Shown here piece after piece: positions 23,930 through 35,940 of a stretch of 64,000 nt of DNA. The stretch is taken from contig CM067522.1 of the NCBI GenBank assembly GCA_034509495.1, positions 16,864,620-16,928,619 on the forward strand. The letters are read 5' to 3'. A program made the position numbers and the translations under genes. A model generated the notes under the pieces. It searched no databases. It was given only the letters and a program-made list of their open reading frames with translations, and was not told the DNA's origin. The first letter of the stretch is position 1. Every line of letters starts with the position of its first letter. This DNA comes from Acestrorhynchus altus (taxonomy: Eukaryota > Chordata > Actinopteri > Characiformes > Acestrorhynchidae).

Positions 23930-24158
23930 TGCCCCCTCCATGGTGAGTATATGAGAACGTAAGTGGTGGCTGAGGGGAGCCCAAGTAGCAGGAGCAGCTG
24001 TGAGCAGGGGAGTAGAGTGAGGGAACAGAAATGTTCTTTTCATTCTTTAAAAACTTTGAAATATAAACAGTATAACATTGATATAAGCAATACAATATAT
24101 TGCTCCCTTTATATCCAGATGTAGATATAACTATCAATATATCGCCCAGCCCTACCAT
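23930..24158 (-). mobile_element. Miniature element with GGCTGGGC ends (copy 4)
   Basis: Ends ATATATCGCCCAGCCCTA (reverse complement of the family start) and contains the reversed core GGAGCAGCTGTGAGCAGGGG. Confidence 0.6.
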
Positions 24159-24164
24159 GTTCAT

Positions 24165-24621
24165 GTGACAAAGGCCCCAGAATGGTACCCCTCCGTGCTC
24201 AGAGGGGTAACTAACTGTCTTAGCTGAACAACTTTGAGAAATGTGAACATTTCTGTAGTAATTCTTGTTTTTTTATTATATTTATTATAAGAAGAACACA
24301 TTTGGGACTCTGCTTGCTGTGGACTGTTCCCAATATCCTGTGAGGTTTGCTTTATCCAAGCACGGAAATATTGGGTTCACTGTCTGTTTCTGGGACAATG
24401 CGGGAATTTTTCAGAGAAGACATGTCAAACATTTCCCCTCTCTTTCCTCCTCTCCTTCCTGTCTTTTCTCACATCTGTCACTCCATCTGCAGCTGGTATT
24501 TTAGCACTAGGAAGTGAATGGATAAAGCTAAAACTGGTGGATGGCGTTTGGATGAAATGACAAGTTTTTCTGGCTCGTTTTTCCGCAGGGGGCCTACAGA
24601 ACCTCCAAAGTCGTTTACTCT

Positions 24622-24666
<45 letters not shown>

Positions 24667-27600
24667 GATGTAACTAAGTGAATCATCAGCAGGTTCTCCA
24701 CAGTTCTCCGCGTATTCATTCCCTCAGTGGGTAGTCTACACTTCAGTATATTACGCAATCTCTCCTTTATATAGATTCAGTTTCATGACACAGCCGAGGC
24801 CGATACGGTGCCGGTGGGTTACGTGACCGCTGTTGTTCAAGTGTCCTGTTCCGATGCAAAGGATGCAGGCCTTGTGTTCTGCAGGAGTGTGGTTTATTTT
24901 TAGCCCTGCTGCCTGGCTTTGTTCAGGAGTGGTCCACGAGTGCAGTTAAATCAAGGCATGAATAATGCTGTTCTACATTCACGCAAGAATAGAACACAGC
25001 CGCACCACGTTTACAGCAGGGTTCTGTCTCTGTCATGTACCCGTATGCAAATACGTGGATATTTTCAACGCAGACCAGCCCACCAGGTATTCGACTCATG
25101 CTGTCACTTGATATTTACCCAAGAAAAGCGGAATTTACTTAGGAAATGTGGTATTTATTTATGGAAATGACCCAGATTCTGATACAGTACAGTTTCAGAT
25201 GCTCGATACAATCGTGTTCATGAAAGCTTTCATTGTTTTGGAGACTGTCTCCGCTGGATCCAGTGGTGGATATAACATGGACAGCTGTTTTACTCAGTCC
25301 ACCAATGGAAAGGAACAAACATTGGCTATTACTAGGATGATGGACCATTCTCAGCACAGTTGGTGACAAGAAGCATTGTGTGAGGATTGGCATTCTTTAC
25401 TCGTGCTTTAAGCTAAAGGACGTGCTTTAATCATGCCTTTCTGGAACAGCTGAGGGATACTTAACTATCGTTAAAAGTGAACGAAGCATGTGGACTCCAC
25501 ATATGGGGTAGTGAGGTAATATAAAAGGATTTTATGCAAATATACGCAGCAATACCCAGTTCTTGGGAATGTTTCCTGCCCACTTTTCCAAGGTAACATT
25601 CAGTGCAGTTGTGTCGAGCCCAGCAACAACAGTGGCACTATTTTGTCCAACTACAAATCAGTGGAGCATCACAATTATTCTGAAGCTACGTTGAACATAC
25701 GGCATAAAGTTGCTTTATTCACTGCTACGGATCTGTTCTATACAGTTTACATAGAGTAATCACACGTCTCCTAACCATAACAAGCTCAGAACATATCATT
25801 GCATTAGGGAATGTTCCTGTGCCTGGTTGTGTCAGTATGTCCTTTCCCAGTCTGCCATAAAACGACTCAAGCAGCCAAACCCATTCATGTAATCATCTGG
25901 GTCAGGATCAAACACCTCTGTGATCCTGCCGATGCTGGGCTCTCCCTGTATAAGTGATTTGAGCAAGTGCCTCTGGCAGCACTCTTCAGGGAGCCGGTGT
26001 CAGTCAGGCAGCAGGAATGTTCCCATGGCTTTTTATGTTAGCTCTATTGATACATGGGTAGCTTTCTCAGCTTCTCTCTCTCTCTCTCTCTCTCTCTCCG
26101 AGGCTCAGAGTCAATGCAGGCGTGAGTGATCCCATATTCACTAAAAGACAAGCGTGTTAGACAGCTGTTTGCTTCATCTGCTGAGTATTGGGAGATGTCT
26201 TTCTTACCAGTGTAGCAGAACCAACTCCCTATGAAGGTATAATAAAAACAGATGTTTTACAGGCATAAATGCTGCTCAGAGAAGAGGAGCTTTCCCATGG
26301 ACAAGTAGTCTGATATAGGGTCTGTCTTTTATAGAGCCATTGGGTCCACCAGCTTACAGAATCTGTTAAGCCAGGGTTTCTCAACATGTTGGCCACAGAC
26401 CACCAGTGGGCCATGAAGCACTCTCTAGTGGTCCGCAGACCCATCATCAGGGGGGGCAGTTGTGGTAGTATATATGAAAATGATAGAGAGATCATATAGT
26501 GTTCAAACTATAAACACAATTATTAATAGAAATGCACACTTAATAACATATCACAGAAGTAACACAAGGTGATCAGGGTCACGGGTCCCTTTTGATTGGT
26601 TTGTTGTGATTGGGGTCAATCAGACCCTTCACCCTCTCAGCAGCCCACTGATTGTTCGTGGTTCTCCCATTGGCCAGTCCACTCATTACAGCTGCTTCAT
26701 TTCTGTTCATAACATAACTCTTATGTTCCAAACTCTTCATAACTGAGTGAATGTTTCATATTATTTAACATTTTTTTAAAATAACAAATTAATAAAATTA
26801 ATAAAAAAATTAGTAACAAGTTGAAATTGTTACATAAAATCACATTTCTGTTTAGAATACTTTGTTAATCTAGATGCAGGTTTACTAAGGTAAACAGAAA
26901 TTGTTGTAGACAACATAAATGGAAATAAATCATATGCTGATCTTATGCTGTTTTCCTTTTTTTTATATCAGAAGTCAGATGTTAGAGTTGGGAATGATGT
27001 CACCCCAGAGTTGACCACTTTCCAGTTCAAAACACAATAAAAAACAGTTGACAAATGACATCAAAGTTTAACACAGTTGGTTTTACTGGGGTTTTATTGT
27101 GAATCTAACCAAAATATGCCCCAATTCTTAGGTTAGTGTTGTCCCAGGTTGGCATTATTAGAGATATTAGTTGATAACAGTGTATTATGCAGTGTTTTGT
27201 GTATCCAAACACCATGGAAACATATCCACAGATAAATGCAGCTCCAGTACTGAGTTTGCAACTAACATAGCAGGTTACAAATAAACTCTATAAATAATAA
27301 TATATTCCAGTTGCAGTATAAGTTTGTTTAGGCTGGTCTCTTGCTGCTTGCTTTTGACTAGAAATATCAGCATTGAAATTAGATATGTAATTCATGGGGG
27401 ATTAGGTTGGATGCCAAGCTTGTTTACACAATCAAAGCCTATCAGTGTCACACCTACAAATGTTGTAAATAAAGAGTATTTGAAACAACAGCTAATTTGC
27501 ACTTTCCAAGTCTAGAAAGGCAATGAGAGATGCGCCTCCTCCTGGTTACTAGTCAGGATTAAAAATGCTACATAATGTTATGCTACATACATGGTTATTT

Positions 27601-27776
27601 ATCTCTTTTATTTTGTGCATACTGATGGATTAAGGTAATGTGCACATTAAGTGGTGTGAATTATGATGACTGCATCAACAGTGAGATGTTAGGTCACCTT
27701 GAGTGCAGTGGAATGCTTAAAATCCACTAGTTGTCTTCTTTAGCCATGTTTTTGCTCCTGTCTCTGTGTACTGCAG
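24165..27776. other. 3' part of intron 1, mostly unassigned
   Basis: Contains (CT)n runs at 24625-24662 and 26074-26099 and a repeat fragment at 26371-26470 (CCAGGGTTTCTCAAC, CACTCTCTAGTGGTCCGC, CCCATCATCAGGGGG) that matches 58266-58370. The final stretch TTTTGCTCCTGTCTCTGTGT before CTGCAG is the exon 2 polypyrimidine tract. No further exon recognised. Confidence 0.55.
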
Positions 27777-28004
27777 GTGCTGAAAGGCTGTAAGAAGCTC
27801 TCTATGACAGTCTGCTCCATGGGCCGGATCCCTGGGGGCTATGTGACCAATCATGTGTACACGTGGGTGGACCCTCAAGGCCGCAGCATCTCACCGCCCC
27901 CAGACCTGGCGGAGCATGTGAATGGAGGAGGAGGACGGCACTCCGACAGCCAGCGACGTGGACACACACATGCACACACACCCCACCAGGGGGCAGAGAG
28001 GAGG
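27777..28004 (+). CDS. whrn: Whirlin exon 2: end of PDZ1 and inter-PDZ linker
   Basis: Codes residues 228-303 (76 codons, phase 0 at both ends). It starts after CTGCAG with VLKGCKKLSMTVCSMGRIPG, the last strand of PDZ1 and the conserved extension, followed by GYVTNHVYTWVDPQGRSISPP, a segment nearly invariant in vertebrate whirlin. The linker afterwards is divergent: Gly-rich (NGGGGRH), then HTHAHTPH translated from a short CA-rich stretch (27960-27986). The donor is AGG|GTGAGT. The exon length is a multiple of three, so skipping would keep frame but delete the end of PDZ1. Confidence 0.95.
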
Positions 28005-31000
28005 GTGAGTGTGTGGCTAGATGTGCCATTTGAATGGGAGCATAAAAAGTAGACAACAAATCCTAATCCAAAATGTTGATCAGACATGTCTGATGCCAGC
28101 TAAGGCTCTGTTCATACCTCATATAAATGTCAGGCAAAAACAGAAATGTCAGCTTTGAAGGGGGAGAAGAAGAAAGCCTCTCAAATTTCAATGGAAGTCA
28201 ATGTGGAAAAGATTTTGTTCCATGTTGTTTTGGAGCATTTCTATTGGCCTGTTTATTGATCCAGGGTCATGCTGCTTGCCATCGGGAGTCAGAGTCTGAG
28301 AGAGCAAAATTGGCCATGCTCTCTGGGTGGTGCTCTCTCTTCACCACACCCAGTGGGATGCTGGTCGCTGGATGCAGTCAGTGTATCAGATCTGGTGACC
28401 CGGGATGTCGGTTGCCAAACAATGATGCAGCCCTTGCATTTCTATGCATCCAAATACTCCTGTGAGCACCTGTGATTGGATTGGAGTACTGTGGACACCT
28501 AGAACCACACTGTCCTTCCTGTTTTCCATTCTGAAAGTAAAAGAATGATCATATCACTGATAATAAAAATAGGATGATCACTTGCACGATTGCCTGTTTT
28601 GCTCTGTACAAGCTAAATGTGTCTGCAAAATGCAGGTACTGACGAGCACCAAATTCATTTAAAAGAAAAAACTATGATTTTTTTTTTACTATGGCAAGGT
28701 TTAATTACCACCCAAAACTTTATAAATGACATTTAATCAATTTATCATTGAGAGGTGAAGATAGGAAGGCAACTCCCTTTGGAATACATAAGCATAAATT
28801 TGCCCCGGAGTTTTGAATCCATCTCTGCTTACAAGACCTAACAGTTTAAGCACTAAACACAAACCAGTGCTATGAAAACTTCTGAAGAAAAAGTTATATA
28901 TTTCATTCTTTATCAGTTTATATTCAATCAGTATGATTTCATCTGGCACCGCCTTGAGATGCTTCACATACCACCAGTGGTAAACATATCACAGGTTGAG
29001 AACTTAGCGGTACTAGTTCATCTAACCCGCTTCCCCAGCAAACAGTGTTGGTCTATGACCCCATGTCTTCAACACTGCCAGAACAGAGGAACTCCTTACT
29101 CTTACCTTTTCAAACTCCATGCTAAAATTATGCTCCAGTAATTCGGTGCCTCGCTGTTCGATTAACATTGGAGAAACGTTTTGCTCTTCTGATCATTTCT
29201 CCTTGTTATTCAACCCCAGTAAAACATTCCTGACAGTGCACTCACGAGGCTGGAGTTATTCTCTAGCTGAAATGATCCGTTCTATGTTAAATGGTGCAAA
29301 AGCTTTGGGCGTCAGAATGGAATTGCTCTATTTTAAGGTGGAATTTCGGCTGGATTAGCAGACAGCAAACTTTTCATGTTGTTTACGATGTTCCACCTTT
29401 TGAAAGCACTCAGATCCAGTCAATACATGAATCCGAATTCATGATTTTTTCATTTTTATTAAAACATGCCAAATATGGTAATACTAACAGCAAAAACTAC
29501 AGCAGGATTCTGATCTACAGTTACTGCTGGTTGATTCCCCACATCGTTCTATAGATTATGTCACTGAGAACCAGTTAAATAGTAGAATTTCTAGGCGCTC
29601 GAGCCTAAAGAACTGAATCATTGTAGATTCACACAGATAGAACTCACTTGTGAAAGGGTTAAAATGCTCCACACCAAAAATACTTGCTACATGAAAGGAA
29701 AAGGGGGGGAATTGTGTAAACACCCTGTTTGGTAGATGGAGTCTGGATATTTCGAACACCCTTCCAAAACTGAGCAGCAGGACAGGAGCACTTCCAATTA
29801 CAAAAACGTTCTCTACGAGGAAGCTCTTCTCCAAGTGGTCGTATGATTTGATACAGTTGTAATTGAAAAGGACATTGGTGAAGCTTGTTTGAATGGGCTA
29901 ACAGGAGAGGTAATTCATTGAAGTGTGTGATGTGTTGCTTTTGCCCAGAGGGAGCTGGCTGAGCTCCGTCCTGGCTCCAATTGCCTGCAACCTTTTCTGT
30001 CTGTCACCACAATTTATTTCCCATCTGAGCCGGTCAGATCTATAACCATTCATCACACAGGCACTATAGATGAATCGCAGAATGTTTATGTTTGCTGTTT
30101 TGAGTTTCTGGACGCTTCTTCAGGAGTGACTTTAGACATTATTAGAGGGAATTTCAACACTATTACGCTGAAATGTTCTTGTTAATATTACATCATCGCT
30201 GGTCCTTGTATGAATGAGTGCCTAATACTGAACACATGACAGCACTGTAAAAACATTGTTTATAATATGGTCACTGTAGTGGTGCTTATTGTGCTTCAAC
30301 ACATTTTTACTTCATACTTCATACATGTCGCATTTAAATTCAACCTCGGCCTTAACCGGAAATTGTTTTGAACTATTTTCCTTTTGCCCCAGATCAGTCA
30401 ATCAGAACAGAACCTATTTGTATCCAATTTTTGTTGCTAATATCACTAACAAATGCTATAAAGTATTGTCTGGTTGCCATTTCATCAGTTCAAAGTGTAA
30501 TGAAGAAATGGCAGTAAACAGTGGAGGTCAAGATAAGGTCTGGAAGACCAAGACATTTTTCAGAGACAGCTGTTTATAGGATTCCTAGAAAGGCAGATCA
30601 GAACCTCCACTTGACCTTGACCTTCAGGAAGATTTAGCAGGGTCTGGAGTCATGGTATGTTGCACAAATATGGCCTTCATGGAAGAGTCATTAGAAGAAA
30701 ACCTCTCCTACATTCGCAAAAAGACGCAAGATTTGCAAAAGAACATGTAAACAAGCCTGATGAGTTTTGCATGACGCATGATGGTAATATAGAGCTCTTT
30801 GACCACAAGGCGTAAAGGTATGTTTGGAGAAAAAAGGACACCGAATTTCATGGAAAGAACACCTCACCAACTGGATCAATCATGCTCGAGTTTGATTAAC
30901 ACCATCTGTAAAAAAAGCTGAAGTTGAAAAGAGAAATGGACAACAAAGCAAAACACACCTCACAATCCACAATAGACTACTTCAGAAAACACAAGCTGTA

Positions 31001-31444
31001 GGTTTCACCATGGCCAAGGTTTTAATGTTCCAGGCATCTCGGACTGGATTTTTAGAAGTTTCTAATGGTGTCCTGTGATAATCCATCATATTCAACTCCA
31101 TTCTGTGATGTCTGGCATGCTGCGTTTTACCTGATGTCATACTGGGAGACACTATTTTTAATTTTTTGTATTTTTGATTTGTACGTGTGGCTCAATATCA
31201 GTATTATTTTTTTTATCATTAATTGTTCCTAGTAACCGTTATCTTCTTTCCAAACAGGATTGCAATTTGAAACTTCTTTCTTTGTGCAACTGTTTGTGCA
31301 ACCATTCTTTTTGATGTTTTGATATATATATATATTCATACCATCAGCTTCATTTACTACCAAGAAAAATAAAGATGCAAAGTTGAGACACCAAAATATG
31401 TTTTAGGACATGGGGGAAATTATTGTGTGTGTGTGTGTCTGTAG
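28005..31444 (+). other. Whirlin intron 2 (3.4 kb)
   Basis: GTGAGT to CTGTAG. Holds a dispersed repeat at about 28120-28480 (with CAAAATTGGCCATGCTCTCT and CTGGGTGGTGCTC), unassigned sequence at 28481-30380, and a Tc1-like remnant at about 30390-30980. The last 25 bp before the acceptor include a (TG) run. Confidence 0.85.
30390..31170 (+). pseudogene. Tc1-like transposon remnant
   Basis: Around 30495-30890 the interrupted translation has transposase-like order: WKTKTFFRDSC, then GSGVMVCCT with a following GLHGR-like segment, then KKTQDLQKNM and a GEKRTPNFMERT-like stretch. Many stops and frame changes are present. At 31020-31165 are end pieces (GTGTCCTGTGATAATCCATC and GGCATGCTGCGTTTTACC) that belong to the other Tc1-like subfamily seen at 14490 and 35215, so at least two old insertions overlap. 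Confidence 0.65.
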
Positions 31445-31570
31445 GTCAACATCTCCTTGGATGATGGCCGCCCTCTGGGTCTGATGATCCGTGGGGGAGC
31501 AGAATATGCCCTGGGCATCTACATCACTGGAGTGGACCGAGGCTCAGCTGCAGAGTACGGGGGTTTGAAG
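31445..31570 (+). CDS. whrn: Whirlin exon 3: first half of PDZ2
   Basis: Codes residues 304-345 (42 codons, phase 0 at both ends): VNISLDDGRPLGLMIRGGAE, then YALGIYITGVDRGSAAEYGG and LK. The carboxylate-binding loop of PDZ2 is PLGLM (313-317), matching the SLGLT loop of mammalian whirlin PDZ2. The acceptor CTGTAG is preceded by a (TG) run rather than a clean C/T tract; the donor is AAG|GTAAAC. A degenerate copy of the last 11 exon bases, the donor and the adjacent intron occurs at 34408-34680. In-frame skipping would remove the ligand-binding part of PDZ2. Confidence 0.95.
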
Positions 31571-31817
31571 GTAAACCTTTGGGCTAAAGACCTTAGTCAA
31601 TACACAGTGCACTCATATCTCCGTTAGTGTATTAGTGAATGGAGACTAATCTGTTTTGTATGGAGTGAACATGAGTGGTGACCTTGAGAGCTGGAGCTCT
31701 GAAGACTAACTGTTTTCCAGTGAGGAGTTGCTGATGCTGCTTTGTTGCTTGATTCTATACTATATATGTCCAGATGTCTCCCCTTCTATTGAATCCATTC
31801 AGCTACTTTAAATTATA

Positions 31818-32130
31818 AACATTGTTGACACAGATGTGCAAATGCACACACAGCTTGTCCAGCCCCTTTTAGCACCACACCTAATGCTAGGTGTGGGCTA
31901 GAGGAGGAGCATAGAGCTGTGGAGCAGCAGAACTGTGTTCTCTGTAATGATGGCGATCCCTCTGCTACTGGTAGAATTGGCCGGGGAGTTGGTGATAAGG
32001 TGGTGATCATCCACTATGCAGACCTCACTGATGCTCTTGTTGCTGTGTGCAATCAAATCCTCACAGCAATCATGTAGAAGGCCATCTCTGGACAGTAGAT
32101 ACTCTTTTCACTACCCTTGGTTTTGGAAAG
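31818..32130 (+). mobile_element. Miniature element of the CCCAATACTTTTGTCC family (copy 2)
   Basis: Starts TTGACACAGATGTGCAAATG and contains CACCACACCTAATGCTAGGT, GAACTGTGTTCTCTGTAATG and GGTGGTGATCATCCA in the same order as the copies at 9420 and 46020. Confidence 0.65.
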
Positions 32131-33984
32131 AAGTGAAGGAAAAAAGAAAATGGTGTACTTGTGTGGTGACCTTGAGATCTGGAGCTCTAAAAAGAGCTGG
32201 TTTCCAGAGAGGAGCTGCTGATGTTGCTTTGCTGCTTTAATCTGTGACGTGGATTTTACAGTAGAGCCTTGATTTGATTCTGGCTCCCAGCACACCAATT
32301 TCTTGCAGCTGTAGCCATTTCTATTTGGCATGCACTCACATACATATTCATAATCTACATTTTGGCTCTGAAAGCAACAAGAAGTGACGCTGACGTAGTC
32401 ATCGTCTTGTTATGTCTCTGTCTGGCATGCAGCCATGTCTGACGGGGAAGAGAACTCAGTGGTTTTGGACTAACATGATCAGCTAATAGCAGATGGTGTT
32501 GCCAGCGTCGGCATATGTTTAGGCTCATTTGATGTGCTTTATTAAATTCACTTTGTCAGTATATCATGTGATGGAGCTTTGGCTGCAAGGGAATTGAATC
32601 AAAACAGAGCTGAAATGGTGAAGTCAGATCTTGCCTCTGTGTAAGATATATACTCATAGGTGCTCCATAGGCTGAGTGATGCCTTTTGGTCTCCATTTTG
32701 GTCTCCATCTCCCTTTGAGCCGTAGCTACACAAGTTGTGTGTTTTTGTGTGTTTTTGTCTTTGCCTCTTTTTTTTTGTAATAACACCGTAATTACATGAG
32801 ATAGTCACATGTCATGTGATGATTATCTTTATGGAAGGCCTTTGGCTTCTTAAATATGTAATTACTTGATGTGTACATATGTTCAGAAGTTTAATATCTT
32901 GATGAAAGTGATGAAGTTGTTATCAAAAATTGGCAAATGATTTTTGAATGTGATTTCACATTCAAGATTTAGAACATAAAAGTTGCAGATTGGTATCTGT
33001 AAGTTGAGAATCAAAAAAGTATATATGACATTGTATTATATAGCTTATTACTATGACAAAATGTATTCAAAAATTCAGGCGGTCTTAATTTTTTGGCCTC
33101 TTGGATCCATGCCAATCTCTAAAACTGCTTGTCATAGCAGCCCAAAACTTGAAACTATTTGTTCAGGGCCAACTTGACCAACATCTCAGGTAATAAAAAC
33201 TGCTTTATTATATTGGATTTTAATAACAGGAGCTTCTAAAACAGTTATACATTTTATAAAAGTATGATATTCCACAATGATTTACTAAATATTAAACACA
33301 AGGTGTGATTCTGCCCTCACAGTGAGGGCTGAGGGCAGAAAGGGCTACAAACCTTGTTTTTAAAAAAGATGTGAGTGTAAGCAGGTTAATTTTTTAACCA
33401 ATTTAAGGAACCAAACATTTTTCTTTGGGATTGTTCAGAGAACCATTTGAAGTAGGGCTGCACAATATATCGGTTTTAGTAATTTCATTGCAATGTGGTG
33501 TAACGGTCACTTTAAATATCTTTGGATGGACACGTGTGGACTAGAATGTACCCAGTGACAGAGGGAGAGTTTGAGTCGTGTTAACAGCTATAGATGTATG
33601 GTGGTTAGTTCTGAGTTGGGGTCTGAATGTTCTACCCTGTTGCTGCTGCTCTTCTGGATTGTGATGGAGTGTGGGTGCTCCAAGCCCAATAACTGGTCTC
33701 CAAGCACACGTCTCCCTCCAAGGAGTGTTCGCCCACTTGTCACAGTTGGCAATCATAATATTCTTGTCGCAAGACCTGTAATGTCATATAAGGATAATTT
33801 AATTAAAAGTTACATTTTTTGGTTGTTTGATATAAAAGTAAATGAATTTTTCATGAGAGATCGGCCAAAAGATCCTTTCAGCTCGATATAATTTATTCTT
33901 CTCCTTTCTTTGATACATAAAGGGCATTATTATTGTCACAACACACTGGATCACTAACCTCTGGAGAAATTTGGTGAAAATTCA

Positions 33985-34235
33985 AATGATAATTAAATTT
34001 TTTATATCTTGTACAACGAGAGACTGGGACAAAGGACCTACATATACACAGACATAGACTAGACATACCTGGAGCTGATAACGAGAGGGCAGGGCTACAA
34101 AGGAGGCACAGGTGGGAGCACTAAAGAATAGGTGGAGCAAAGGTTCAGACAAGGGAGGAGACAAGACAAAGAAGAAACACGACAGAAGCACAGAGACATG
34201 CAAGGAATGCAGGGGAACCAGACAAGAACATGACA
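33985..34235 (-). mobile_element. Second copy of the TGTCATGTTCTTGT dispersed repeat
   Basis: On the - strand it reads TGTCATGTTCTTGTCTGG, later CTTGTCTCCTCCCTTGTCTG and GCCCTGCCCTCTCGTTATC. It matches the layout at 18397-18680. Confidence 0.5.
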
Positions 34236-34407
34236 GTAAGGCAAATGTAATTAAATGTTACAATGACAAATCAACCTAAATCACATTCTGCCTGCCCAGT
34301 ATAGTTTATTTCACTCCAGCCTTTGATACACAGAGGACATTATTAATGTCATGACACATTCTGGTGAAATCTGATGACAGATGCTTTGGCTTCCTCCATC
34401 TTGTTCA

Positions 34408-34832
34408 GGGGTTTGAAGGTAAACCTCTGAGCTAAAGCCCGTACAGTATAAGTCAGTACACAGTGCACTTATACTGTATCTCCATTACTGTATCCGTGAA
34501 GGGAATCTAGTCTATTTTGTATGGTGTGGACATGTGTGGTGTTCTTGAGAGCTGGGAGCTCTGAAGACTAACTGGTTTCCATTAGAGGAGCTGCTGATGC
34601 TGCTTTGTTGCTTTCATCTATGAGGTGGGATTTACCGTAGAGAACTGATTTGATTCCAGCTCACCCACTTCTTGCTTTGTTTTTTTTCTTTTATTTGGCC
34701 ATTTTCTGCACAGATTGAACAACACTGACTTGTTCTTCCTCCGCGTAAGCTAAGTCAAGCCTTTTGATATTGTGACTTGAAGCTGTGGACATGAAGATGA
34801 AAGATGCTTTGGCTTCCCCAAGCTGGTCAGAT
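34408..34832 (+). repeat. Local duplicate of the exon 3 end, donor and start of intron 3
   Basis: GGGGTTTGAAG|GTAAACC at 34408-34425 repeats the last 11 bases of exon 3 with its donor (31560-31577). Similarity continues about 180 bp: ACACAGTGCACT, TTTTGTATGG, GAGCTCTGAAGACTAACTG, GCTGATGCTGCTTTGTTGCT. A third, partial copy is at 32150-32300. GATGCTTTGGCTTCC occurs both just before this copy (34381) and at its end (34802), as expected of tandem units whose breakpoint is at the exon end. Confidence 0.7.
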
Positions 34833-35065
34833 GATTATCACTGGGGTAAGAGCAAGGCTAACTGCTCGTGAGGCAGCGCTGGCCACTGCCTGCTTCCTAG
34901 AAGTGTCCAGTACAGTGCTGCTGAGAGAGAAGGCCAGCGAGCCTCAGATTTGTTTGAACTAAAAGCTGAAACACTGACTTTATCCGTATGTTTTTGACAC
35001 TGGTTCTTTGGGAAGATCTGTAGGATGGAGTAATGAGTTTGGTAGAGACTCAACGGTAGCATTGT

Positions 35066-35093
35066 GCTCTCTCTCTCTCTCCCTCTCTCTCAC

Positions 35094-35147
<54 letters not shown>

Positions 35148-35150
35148 GCT
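35066..35150. repeat. (CT)n microsatellite
   Basis: About 85 bp of CT with single-base interruptions. Confidence 0.97.
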
Positions 35151-35214
35151 CGTTCACCGTGTCTCATTGAGAACTCTGTATTTGTGTTAGACTGTTTAGG
35201 ATGTTAAGTGTTGG

Positions 35215-35575
35215 GGCAGGTATGGTTCTTCACCTTCTCTCAGTGCGGTGCTTGGTTAAACGCAACATACCAGATGTCTCTGAATGGAGTTCCTAATGGT
35301 GTCCTGTGATAATCCATCCCATGCAGCTTGAATATTCTCACTCTTTTCCTGTAGATTTTGCATTAGGGGTGGAGTGTTGAAGGCACGTCCAATAGCATTC
35401 CACACATTTTCACTCGGGGATTGGTTTGGCAATGTGACTGGCCAAGGTATAGTATCTGTGTGTTCAGTGTGAGCTCATGAGACGGCAGCAGTACGTGGAT
35501 GAGCGATGTCCTGTTGCCGCAGTGCTCTGGAGTGTAAGGTAAGAGTAAGGGTAGAGCCAGTGGTTGCAGCACACA
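35215..35575 (-). pseudogene. Tc1-like transposon remnant (same subfamily as 14490-15075)
   Basis: On the - strand the translation gives CGNRTSLIHVLLPSHE and NPRVKMCGMLL, parallel to shifted-frame text in the copy at 14490. GTGTCCTGTGATAATCCATC is at 35298-35317 and a CATGTTGCG-type end near 35255-35270. Broken and truncated. Confidence 0.65.
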
Positions 35576-35940
35576 ACACTGGCAATGAAGACCAAGTATG
35601 AAATTACTTTTGAACCGGTGGAAACGGAGGGAACATCTGAAAGAGGAAGGTCTCTGATGTTGGAGGTAATCATTTCAGCAGGAATGTCTATACTGTGGAG
35701 CAGCTCAGCTCCTGTTTGAATGAGTCGAAAGGTAGACTGGTAGAAGATGGTGAGTTTGAATGTATGGGGATTCTGAGGGTGGGTTCCCTGAATATTAATG
35801 GAGTGGGGGATAGGGGTAAACAGTACCACTTCTCTGAATTTTTCATGAGGTGGGAATATAGCTTCTGAAAGGGGCTTATGGTTTAAGGGAAACTTAGTCT
35901 CCTTGTTTAAGGACAATGTAAAAAGCAATCACTGCAGACA

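Larger units (their letters stand above)
1963..27776 (+). other. Whirlin intron 1 (25.8 kb)
   Basis: Opens with GTGACAGTGTGTG and closes with a pyrimidine-rich stretch ending CTGCAG. It splits PDZ1. It contains no exon I can support; contents are repeats and microsatellites listed separately, plus unassigned intronic DNA. Confidence 0.9.

Noticed and set aside
35464..35928. 154-codon frame on - strand next to the Tc1-like remnant
   Set aside because: Partly overlaps the transposon remnant and the rest has no family resemblance that I can name; left unassigned.
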